The position numbers and the translations under genes were made by a program. From Suillus spraguei (taxonomy: Eukaryota; Basidiomycota; Agaricomycetes; Boletales; Suillaceae): DNA of 32,192 bases. The stretch's first letter is position 1; each line of letters opens with the position of its first letter. The notes below the pieces were generated by a model that saw only the letters and a program-made list of their open reading frames with translations, searched no databases and was not told the origin of the DNA. Positions 20,423 to 32,192 of this stretch are shown here, in pieces. The stretch is from the NCBI GenBank assembly GCA_016800925.1, contig JABCPU010000657.1, forward strand, positions 1 through 32,192. Reading direction: 5' to 3'.

Positions 20423-22546
20423 ATGCCTGTCCAGTTGCTGCAAAACGCAGATGTGATCGTTCCTCAGCATGTGCCTCACCCACTGCTTCCGTTTCTTCAG
20501 TCCCAGTCACAAACCACATTAACTCGCCTCTACCAGCGACCATCATCATGTCTTTCAATATTCAGGTGATGTACCATTGTATTGTGTGTATGCCTGAGCT
20601 AACATCCTTTCTAGATTGCTCGGGCCAATCGAACGGCAGCTCATAATGAACCTACTCTGGCTGGAAAGTGCGCTCTCCGCAACGACGATGTCAGCTTGGG
20701 TCCTTCCTGAGGGAAAGAGGTGAGTTTCTATTGGTTGTGAACACTTTCAACTCATGAGTATGCACCTAGCGCGTATGATTCTGCCCTTGCTGTCATGACT
20801 GGACTTCACATCGCCCAAAACTCGGCTGTTAAATTAGCGCTAAACCCTACATTCAAGTCTAGCTTGAGGCAAGCTATCACAGGAGGGTGCGTTGAATTAT
20901 AAATGACACACATTCCTTATCCTAACAAGTTCCTGAAGAGGTAACACGGGAAGCTTTGGAGTCCCTGCCGACAAGGACGGTAAACGACAGTCAGCGAACA
21001 TCGAAAACTTAGACGCATACGCTCTCGAACGATGGGAGGTGAGCTGGTGACCAACTGGTGAAAATGATCTGACAACTTCGTAGACCATCCTTCACTACAT
21101 GGTGTCATCTGGTCAAGGTCAAAATCCCACCAAGCCTTCCCAAGGAGTTTTGTACTTGCTCCAACGCAGTGGTTTGATGAACAACGCTCAGTGGGTGCAT
21201 ATGCGTTAAGGTTTTTTTCTCCTCTCACATTTTACCAATAGTGGTGCAGCTCTACAAATTACTTCCTCGGGTTTCCAGTTCCTCCTCCACTCGCCTCATG
21301 ATCAACTTTGGAATCTACTATTGCAGTACTTGCACATGGCAGAGGTACGCTCCTAGCTGATAGGAGGCGTTTGTGTTTGGTGACGGCGATGTCTCCTTAG
21401 GAGAGGCAAATGGACCTCGTGGAAGTGCTTAGCTTTCTATTCATGCTGTCGACCATGGATCTTGGTCGGGTGAGGCAAACGTAATATTGTTGTATTGAAT
21501 TGCTGAAGGAGCGCCGTTCATCTGATACCAGGAATATTCGACAGAACCCTTGAGCGAGACACAGAAGGCGATGCTTGAAGACCTTCGAGACTATGGGCTT
21601 GTATGGCAACGTAAGGTATGGAGCCTTCTAGTTTTACCGTCTTTGGCATATTTTACTAAATGCACTTCACTGCCTGCAGACTTCATCAAAACGTTTTAGT
21701 CCCACTCGATTAGCAACAACTTTGACTTCATCGTCACCTCCCTTACCAAGCTCACATTCTACCGGTGGATCTCGTACGGCGGACGGTGCAGGGGCAGTTG
21801 CTTTGAGTTCAGGGGCCGCGCAACAAGGCTTCATTGTTCTGGAAACTAACTATCGGATATATGCGTATACAGGTATGTTATCTCTTTTTCAACCGTTGGC
21901 ATTTGAGTTTACATGTCTTCGGCGGTTGGAAGACAACCCCTTGCAAACTGCTGTCCTTAATTTGTTCATCACAATGAAATACCGCTTTCCGAACTTGGTT
22001 GTGGGAATGCTCACGCGTGAAAGTGTACGCAAGGCACTGGGCAACGGAATCTCGGCTGACCAGGTATGAAAATGTTCTTTTCTGATTGTAGTCGGGTTTG
22101 GGTAATGAGCCTGATCGCCGTCGACAGATCATTAGCTACTTAACGACACACGCACATCCACAGATGCGCAAGAATGTGAATATATATTTAATCATCGTCA
22201 CAGCTGATTTCGTTGCTCATCGCCCCTGAATAGAACCCCCTTTTGCCCGTGACTGTACAGGATCAGATAAGGCTCTGGGAGCTTGAGAGGAATCGGCTGA
22301 AATCTGCAGAAGGTCAGAAATTGGTTTTTTCGTACTGGCGCTCTTCTCACGGCCGGTCAAACCACACATTAAGGCTATCTTTACAAGGACTTCGCGTCGC
22401 AAGCCGATTATGAATACGTGCTAGCGTATGCGAAGCAGCTAGATGTTGTACTTTGGGAGAACGCGGCCAAGCGGTGCTTTTTTGGTACTCTTGAGGGTCA
22501 TGCTAACGTCAGGGGATTCATTGAGAGACGGACGGGAACAGTTTAG
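20423..22546 (+). CDS. TFB2: TFIIH core subunit Tfb2 / p52 (GTF2H4)
   Basis: A subunit of the TFIIH core, used in RNA polymerase II initiation and nucleotide excision repair, where it anchors and stimulates the XPB helicase; nuclear. Thirteen exons join in frame to 483 residues: 20423-20565, 20615-20719, 20770-20886, 20939-21038, 21084-21190, 21242-21344, 21401-21469, 21532-21615, 21680-21872, 21933-22063, 22128-22175, 22234-22312 and 22374-22546. Introns are 45-64 nt. Landmarks: LTRLYQRPSSCLSIFRLL, NLLWLESALSATTMSAWVLP, LDAYALERWETILHYMV, SSGFQFLLHSPHDQLWN, VEVLSFLFMLSTMDLGREYS, GFIVLETNYRIYAYTDNPLQ, KYRFPNLVVGMLTRESVRKA, and the XPB-binding C-terminal part IRLWELERNRLKSAEGYLY to KRCFFGTLEGHANVRGFIE. 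A Ser/Gly-rich insert of about 40 residues sits before GFIVLETNY. The ATG at 20423 is the first in frame; the first 25 residues are less certain. No lesions. Confidence 0.93.
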
Positions 22547-22800
22547 AGTCATTGTTTGTGGCGCTTACGTTTGGGAGTACGACAAATGTATTGCATCCGA
22601 TATGTACGTGTATTAAGTGATCCATTAAAGTACTTATTATGACTTGCGACAGAAATGAATGGTTAGCCACAACGGCGTTCATCAGCCCATATGCAATGTA
22701 ATACAACGCTAGCCAATACAATTAAGTGGCAATGCACAGATATGGCTACATGCAGATCACAATACAACACATTCCGAATGGCAGAGCAAAGTCGTGTAGG

Positions 22801-24967
22801 TCATCGCAAACTCAAACTATGTTCATAAGAAGTTTCGTCCGCCTTGCAAAGCACAAATCCGCCCTCGTATCCTAGTTGGTCAACCGCAGTGCCAGTTTCA
22901 CGCCAGCGACCAACCAGACTACGCTCGTGTATGTAACCTTTAAATATCCAGCGCCCGTGGTACGCATGGGCAGCATGTGTCTATGTCAAAGAATTAGTTA
23001 AAATGAATAACGCAAATCAGACCCTCTTTCACGTACCGACCGGCGCAGCAGAACAACGAAGCCATCCCATGGCCTTATTCGGCCAATGAAAGAGAAACAA
23101 CCCCAAGCCGGGCTCTCCCGATCGTATGTCTGTAAAAGTTTACAGATTGTCAGGCTCCATTAACGAGGCAATTTCAGGAGCGCTCACCTCTCCCGTGATG
23201 ATAATGTCGGTGACGCCACTAGTTCTTTCTTCAAAAACTTCCTCATAATCATCGTCCGTCTCGTACTGTGAATCCTCGCTTGCGACTGGTAAATCACAAC
23301 GCCATTCGGAGCTCATCTTAGACGGCCTGGAGTAAGGATTTTCGCGATCAGCATGGTATGTTTCATATCGAACGGTCTTCCCAGTCTCCGGATCATGCAA
23401 TGTCAAGTTATCCTATTTATTGTGGTTTTTAATGCTGCAACACGAGACCAAACGCGGGAAACTTACGGCTCCATGTTTGATCTGCAGTCGACGAGGCAAC
23501 CAAACATTGAGGATATCCTCGCCCCACCCATGAGCTTCAGCAGGTGCAGAAATGGGCTCATCGGGGGTTAAACAATGATGCTCTTTGAATACACAAGATA
23601 TGCGCTCGTGTGCCCAAGTGACGCCCTGTATCGGGGGTCGGCGGTTAGGCATATTGGCTTCAATGTGAGCCTGTAGATATGGGATCTGATGTGGCAAAGC
23701 ATGATTAAGTTGCCGAGCCATAATATAGTTATGAACATACCAAAGCACGACCATTCCAGTGTCCAGTTAATGATCCAAAATGGTAGAAGATTCCTCGAAG
23801 TGGTCGATCCACAGCCCACGGATCATGGCATGATACAATTCGGAACCATTCACTATCAAGGCGCTCACTACAACGCCGTTATAGTCGCCGAAAAATCTTG
23901 TGCGAGTGTGAAAGTGAAAGTCCACTATGTCTTCTTGCGTGAGCCGCGGGAGAGATAATCCCATCGCAGCAGCTTGCGCCCTCGTTTCGGGAAGTTGCGC
24001 TACTGCAGACGGCAATGGATTATCGTCTAAACGGACCTCTAACCTGACCACATAGTTTAGGAGGGCAGCTGGTATCAAAGGCGGTGTAGCGAGCCCAATT
24101 TTTCGACCATAGTGTACAAAATCACGGGCGATGGGAAGTGGCAGACCTGTCGTGCATGGGATCGCAGCCTCAGTTTCTGCGCAAAGAGGTAGGTAGAAGA
24201 ACGCATCAGGAGTATGCAGATGAGAACTGCACGTAATGTTAAATGGCACTCAGGGACGAATAATGAATTATAATACGCACTCGATGTCCTTGGACAAGGA
24301 AAGGCTCAAGTCTGGTCAATATCTTGTTGCGTACCCTGGGGTCTTCATTCTTGACGCTTCCTAATGGAATATCAGAACACATACAAGAGTTGGCATTCCA
24401 GCAACTGACCTTCACTACTGCTCATCCAGAGGAGCCAAAGGACTAATGAGGTGGCTTCGTTATCGTTAATCCAAGAGAGTGGATGTTCTCTAGGAACTTG
24501 GCATTTCTCTTCGATGACATTTCTAACCATATCGGAAGCTCTGCCCAGAGACACAGCTGGGCCATGTTTTTACCATCGTTTTCGAGCAGCATGAGATAAA
24601 CTGCCCAAAGGTCCTCGTGAAGATGGGCAGAATTTTCTGCATTTTGATGACGCATACGAGTCAGTATGGTATTGCGCTTGCGAAGCTCCTCGACAGGCAC
24701 TCGACAGTAGTGCGTCCCCATGAAGGCGACGTATGACAGCAGCTGAGTCGAATTTTTGGCAAAAAATCTGAGAATATAGATGATTGTTTTGCGGAAGCTG
24801 AGCGACGCATTGATAGTGCGAGAAGTGCACAACAGAGGGACCAATTCTGAAGGTGGTCCAATGAACCGACTTGTAACCAAGTAAAATGCAACGCGTTCGA
24901 GTATGGGAACATCAAGCAGCTCAAAAGGAGACAAGGAGCAAAGAGAAGTAGAAGGTCCGACGAGCAT
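22801..24967 (-). pseudogene. Basidiomycete F-box protein gene, decayed
   Basis: Relatives are putative SCF ubiquitin-ligase adaptors, abundant and poorly studied in Agaricomycetes. From ATG 24967 the F-box-like helix set reads ELLDVPILERVAFYLV...PSELVPLLCTSRTINASLS. Downstream hallmarks are HLHEDLWAVYLMLLENDGKN, PLSWINDNEATSLVLWLLWM, VRNKILTRLEPFLVQGH, YNGVVVSALIV, and the C-terminal ESPAWGCFSFIGRIRPWDGF and AYHGRWIFKGYIHE, ending at TGA 22801. Credible introns are 23460-23414 (approx.), 23200-23128 (approx.) and 23035-22980 (approx.). Lesions: a frame change near 24788 and back near 24691, so that about 33 residues (expected NNHLYSQIF.QKFDSAAVIRRL) are read out of frame; a 1-nt loss near 24544 (W|VRNVIEEKC); a frame mismatch at the splice junction near 24236; and an in-frame TAA at 23769-23767. 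No intron can bridge these. Probably a pseudogene; local assembly error is the alternative. Confidence 0.75.
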
Positions 24968-24977
24968 GCGTTGAGCT

Positions 24978-25565
24978 AGCGTTGGGTGGATATGCTGTTC
25001 GAGTGGGCCCTCGGGAATTGCAGAAGGGTATTTGGTGTTTTCATGTCAGATACCGGCCAATGGCCAGGATGATACTTAAAGGTGATAAATCGACGTACAA
25101 TGTGTGATCGCCGCGTGCTTCGCATCTCTTCCCGGCTGTGGTGGGAGTTCCGTTCTAATGACACATCATTACGGAGAACGCCGACAAACAGTTCCTGGAA
25201 ATAGGATGCGTCAAGAAGCATCGAATCAAGAAAATAATTAGATATCGCGTCTGGCCAACGGTCCTTTTCATTTCAGGACTCTCCTACGTATATTGATACG
25301 GTAGCCCATCAGCGCCAACGAAAAATATGAAGAGATCTGGAGGCGAGCCAAGTGAGATTGGCCTGAGATACACTGCAAAACGCGGACCGCATGTATCTCC
25401 AAATAAGGCGGCATCCTCGAACTCTTCCAAACAGGGTACTTTATAGACAGAACGATTTCGCATAATGGTTTGGCTCTCTATTGTGCAAGTGGTGCTACTA
25501 AGTACTAACGTTGACGCTCGTTTCAGGCTGAACTGACAATGATGGCATGACTCGGAATTCACCAC
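24978..25565 (-). pseudogene. Unidentified protein-like remnant upstream of the F-box gene
   Basis: Two open minus-strand stretches. 25565-25284 begins after a plausible acceptor (CCGCCCAG at about 25567) with NSESCHHCQFSLKRAS and ends GADGLPYQYT before a GTAGGA donor-like site. 25221-24978 holds ELFVGVLRNDVSLERNS and HIVRRFITFKYHPGHWP, preceded by a good acceptor TATTTCCAG. Joining them by these sites gives the wrong phase, and no start exon was found. The codon pattern looks coding, but no family is recognised. It ends 9 nt before the F-box ATG, so the F-box start itself may be secondary. Confidence 0.3.
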
Positions 25566-27280
25566 TGGGCGGCGTTCTGATTGGTGGAATTTCCGTGGAA
25601 AGACCCGATATTGAGTCCTTGGAGCACTGGCCCGACGGCTTTCTCACGTTTTGATTTTCAGATACTGTCCCTTCTATCCGCCCCGCGATGCCAGCGGTGT
25701 ACCGCAGTTTCTGAGTAACGTGTTAAATGATTTTATCTGATCAACTTCGGAGGCTCTGACTAGTTCATTCGTGACCGCGGTCAATTGTGCCGTCTCGTTG
25801 TTACAATCTCCAGGCGCAGATATCTGAATCTGATCCGAGCTCGATCACAGTTCACGAGTGTGCGGCTGCCCGGCTCTCATAACTTATTAGTTCATATCCG
25901 CGTAATTGTCCGCGCCCGCGGGCATCGATTCCTTTGTGATTCACGGCAAGCGACTTCCTCGCGGGTAAGTATCAGAGAAACTATGTACTAGGTATGTTCC
26001 TCACGCGTTTTGACGTTGTGGCATAGACTAAGACGTAAAAAGATGTCAAGGGAATGAGTATAGTAGGTTACTGCCTGTGATGCGCCTCAAGGATAATATT
26101 CGCATGCGAACTGCATCTTCATGAAGTTTTGGAATAAGGTGGTGACCCATATATCCTCCGAGTCATTGTCCTTCTTAAAATAGTACCGCATTTGAACAAA
26201 GTTTGTTTTATTTTTCGAACAAAATGCCGTTTAGGTCGGCGTTGCCCTATGCAGGGCCTCGGTGGGTTCGCTGGGTTCGTTGTATGATATCATCTACATA
26301 TGTAAGAGAATAGCATCCGGGCTTCGGCTAACCTGGTATTCGGAGCTGTGGGCTTTTGGCAAGTTCGCTTGGGCTTTGCGTTCGATCGACCACTTTGTAC
26401 TTTTGTGGAGAGCTATTTGATGATGACCGGGGTCGAAAAGAAGACTCATCAGTTCGCCGTTCGCATTGATCCTATCATAGACTCAGATCACGCACAGCAT
26501 AACTATACACATTTGCGCTATTGTTGGTTCGAGGTTTCCATGGTTCATGGTTTGAGGTCTGGGATACCGGGACACGCCGATAGACAATGGCTGTAGTCCC
26601 CAAGTCACCGCGTTTTATATCCACAAGAAAACTAGGGTCCAATGACGAGCCCTGGGATGGCACGGTAAAAGCCTCTCGTTCTTCATGAATTGGTCACCTG
26701 CACAAGGCTTCCCATGAGTGACTGCGGACCTCAAGTCATAGCTTCCTTTGTCGATTGCGATGGATATCATATCATGTCAGGCTTGCTCCCGAATGGGTTA
26801 GGAAACATGTCATGGGTAGACTTTCTCCTGACCACGTCATCAGATCTTTCCTAGCCCCAGTAAGATCTCCAATGAACGACAGGATGATCGGCGACTTCAA
26901 TGGCGATTGACCCCTGTTGTCATATATCCTATAAGAACGAAAGTGACCTTGGGAGCGGTATCGCGGTGGCATGACTCACGATCAGGAACGATCTACGCGT
27001 GCAATCAAGCATTACTTCGAGAATCGCGTCAAAAGTTCACTGGAAACGTTGTTGACCCACTCAAGGCTGTCTTTGTTAAGGAGAATATCAGGCGAGTGTA
27101 CTTACTTTTGATTTCCACAATCGTATCCGGTGTATGCCTCAAGATAGTATAGTACGTCCATGGCGCAACTGCTTGAACAGGATGGGAATCGTCGCTTCAA
27201 TCATCAAGGCTCGACAAGAAACCATGGCATCCGATATTACGCGGAGCTTCTTTTCTCCACACTCTTATAGCGAGGGTGCC

Positions 27281-27302
27281 GGCCTCGAGGAGCCTCGAGG
27301 CC
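27281..27302. repeat. Perfect inverted repeat, 10-bp arms, 2-nt spacer
   Basis: GGCCTCGAGG, then AG, then CCTCGAGGCC. The arms are exact reverse complements and contain XhoI-type CTCGAG cores. It lies in an area without a recognised gene. It could form a cruciform or be a dimer-binding site. Confidence 0.7.
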
Positions 27303-28744
27303 AACGAACTTTTCGTCGGCACTTTTCATCCAAAACGGGCGCCAATCGATCAGCCAATCCAGTATGGCGAGGCAAATGGGCTTTGGGGAGTGATGTTAGG
27401 GAGAATGAACTGAAAACGTTCAGTACGAAGAGCACTCCTGAAAGGTAGACCGCGGCATCCATTCCATTGCGTCAACATACAAATCGGGTTTGGTAAATGA
27501 AATACTTCACGCGCTAGCAGCTAGCGATTGTCGGATATATCTGCTGCACTATCAGATAAACTCAACGGGAAAAGCGTGCAGAAGCCAAACAGCTGCACAA
27601 AGCGAATATCCGTAGTTGGGATCCTTGCGGGTTTACGTTCATGTAGCTGGCGCCCAAGCTCCGAGTGGCGAGTTATTGAACGGAGCGCGCAAAGTGCACT
27701 AGGACAAACAAAGAATGGGTGCTAACGGGGTTTACTGCCTCAGGAAGATCCGGTAGGGCGAACTAAAACAGACAGGCAACGAGTATGACGAGCCATGTAC
27801 CTGAGCACCAAATCAGGCTTCAGATCTTGAATTCGAGTAGGGATCATTGTACCCGGTAACGTCAAGCTCGAGGCACCTCGGGAAAGCCAAAATGCAAACA
27901 ATAATATCGGAACACGATCCTGAATGATGTCAACAAATTTGTATCGTCTCCAAGGAACATGCCGTCTTTCATAGTGCAGTCAGGCATAACAAGAGCAGGT
28001 TGCATACCTGTTTATCGAATTACATGATTAAATTGTTGTGAGAGTAAGTTAGATCCGGTTCGAGCACACTCGCGAAACCAGAATTTCAACAAACCCCATA
28101 GGACACCGCGTGGCACACCTGTCACCGGTGCTTCTTCGGGTTCGAGACGGGAGGCATAAGTTGCACTCGTGAAGTGATTGATCATGTTAAGATGAGCAGG
28201 GACCAATCGGTCAGGAGCGTGTCAATGTTCCGCAACTAAGGAGCACACAATTGGAGAAGGAGGTCAATGTTTCATTATCCTCATAGTACAGCCTTGGATT
28301 ATGAACGTCACCATCATGGCTGCAAGCGTTATGTCTATTAAGGTCAAAAAAGATTCAGAGCTCAACTAGCATCGTACCTCGCATGTAAATATGTCACTCT
28401 GATGACCGCCCCTTGGTGACATTTATCTAGAAATGACTTCACTTGGGTTCAATTCTTCCTCATGTGCCGCATTTGAAACACTTGAACACGTGTCCTTTCA
28501 TTATACAGCCTCATGATGGGCCTCTGCGTCCCGATGGTGATAGGAGCCACACACCGTCCTTTCCACGTCGTTGACCTACTCTTCGAGTGCGATGCGACGC
28601 ACACTTGCGTTTGCTATCATTCGTTCCTTGGATGCTGATGTATGAAACAGCACGAATCCCGCTATTGAACGGCAGTGCACACAACACTGGCAGTCAAAAT
28701 TACTTGAGTTGGCGTTCCCCTGATCACGGGATTTTCAACACTTG

Positions 28745-31176
<2,432 letters not shown>

Positions 31177-32192
31177 GAAATCATTGACGTCGACCTCTTC
31201 GATGTGGATGAGGTAGCTCGAATCGGATCGAGACCACCTACTCAGAGAAGAAGGTTATCGGAGAGTGGTCGTTCTGTACCGTCGAGCCAGAGGTTATAAT
31301 AATAAACGACAGCGATGATGACGATGTACAGTTCGTCAGGGCTAGGCCTGCTCCCAGACCTCAAAGTGAGTCCCACACATCTACTTCAGCATGTCTTCCT
31401 GAACGATTGTTAGGGGCGCGCATTTTTTCGCCATCGCCTCCACCACAATTGCTGCGATACCGCCGGTTCCGCAGATACCGCGTAGGTTTATACCTATGCG
31501 AAGAAGACCGCCTCCGTTTCCCACTGCCCCTGGTTGGTGATTCCCAATCCCGAGCCTTTCCTTTTGAAACAAATATCAGAGTTACACCGGCGCCCATCGA
31601 ACGTCCACTGGCACCTGGTCTGCCGCTGCACCATCTCATCACGTTCCTGTGATGGGATTTGGCGGCGCACTGCTTCACCGGCGAGAGCAGCCTTTGAACA
31701 ACCCCCCGCACGATCACATAATCAAGAGCGCCGCCACCGTGTCTTTGGCATCCCAGCAGATGTATTTATGCAGTGGACCCTCTGACTTCTTTGGTCATGA
31801 GGAGGATGAACTCCATGATGATGACGGCTTCCGTCACTATCGAGCTGCAGATTTTCATGATGAGCCTGGACCGGCTGATGCGAGGTGATCTCCGCCTTTT
31901 CAACGCTCATGCCCAGGCGGCCTTCAGAACCTGATTATAAACCGGAGTATACCCATCCTGTGAAGTCCCCATCTGGTTTTACGCATGACTTCGATTTATC
32001 ATCTACGACACCTGCGCCTGTTATCGACATCGATAGCCTCGGTTTCCTCCAGCTCAAGCAGCAGTCGTTCTGGGAACTATGCTTACTTGCCCTCAGTGTC
32101 ATGACCCATTGATGCTGGGAGCTGTGATGTTGCCGAGGACAGGGCAAAACGAAGATTGGGTTTAAGATGTGGACATCTTTTGGACGGAAAAT
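31177..32192 (+). pseudogene. Basidiomycete RING-finger-like protein, frame-scrambled (runs off right edge)
   Basis: Pieces of an acidic, proline-rich protein with a C-terminal RING-like Cys cluster (possible E3 ubiquitin ligase) appear in order but in changing frames. 31177: EIIDVDLFDVDEVARIGSRP. 31284: EPEVIIINDSDDDDVQFVRA. 31466: VPQIPRRFIPMRRRPPPFP. 31537: VIPNPEPFLL. 31566: ETNIRVTPAPIERPLAPG. 31649: VMGFGGALLHRREQ to about 31887. 31908: MPRRPSEPDYKPEYTHPVKS. 32085: TCPQCHDPLMLG. 32147: KRRLGLRCGHLLDGK. Neighbouring pieces abut or overlap, so introns cannot explain the frame changes; at least seven 1-2 nt indels are needed. The order and spacing of pieces agree with related proteins as I know them from basidiomycetes. 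Most likely a pseudogene; the RING itself continues outside the window. The upstream start was not found. Confidence 0.65.

Larger units (their letters stand above)
24968..28744. other. Long interval with only weak open frames
   Basis: About 3.8 kb between two pseudogenes. Minus-strand frames at 25284-25565 (CHHCQFSLKR ... DLFIFFVGADGLPYQYT) and 24976-25221 look protein-like and lie next to each other, but no splice joins them in frame. A minus-strand frame at 28012-28206 (AHLNMINHFTSATYASRL) is also protein-like. Frames at 26348-26596, 26907-27152 and 27134-27448 have no visible domain. I recognise no family. Given the broken genes on both sides, these may be remnants. Confidence 0.4.

Overview
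The window looks like nuclear DNA of a filamentous basidiomycete, most likely an Agaricomycete wood-decay or litter fungus (Polyporales is only a guess). The evidence is gene structure: many introns of about 44-66 nt with GTNNGY donors and YAG acceptors, very small exons, a fungal sesquiterpene synthase, a basidiomycete-type F-box family and small C2H2 proteins. No transposon, tRNA, rRNA or CRISPR array was recognised.

Left part (1-9.7 kb), mostly intact genes, in order: the 5' half of an MFS sugar transporter (-, runs off the left edge); an ABHD11-type mitochondrial alpha/beta hydrolase (+); an aquaporin (-); a heat-shock-factor-binding-protein-1 homologue (-); a sesquiterpene synthase (+); and a Nas6/gankyrin proteasome-assembly chaperone (-). 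All but the first can be spliced by eye to a stop codon, and the reading frame closes across every junction. Only the hydrolase start is unresolved.

Middle part (about 11-18.6 kb): three short C2H2 zinc-finger genes on the + strand, about 3 kb apart, in diverged tandem repeats that also share upstream and downstream noncoding sequence. The third copy lacks the 5' intron of the other two. This is the most distinctive structure in the window.

At 20.4-22.5 kb lies a complete 13-exon gene for TFIIH subunit Tfb2/p52, with a short telomere-like AACCCT element just upstream.

Right part (22.8-32.2 kb) is decayed. An F-box gene (-), an old-yellow-enzyme gene (-, 5'-truncated) and a basidiomycete RING-type gene (+, runs off the right edge) are each recognisable only by switching frames. 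They carry 1-2 nt shifts, and two have in-frame stops. The housekeeping genes in the same window are clean, so local gene death is more likely than general sequence error, although local assembly error cannot be excluded.

The genes do not form one pathway. Housekeeping genes (Tfb2, Nas6, HSBP1, ABHD11) alternate with accessory genes. The terpene synthase stands alone with no adjacent P450 or transporter cluster.
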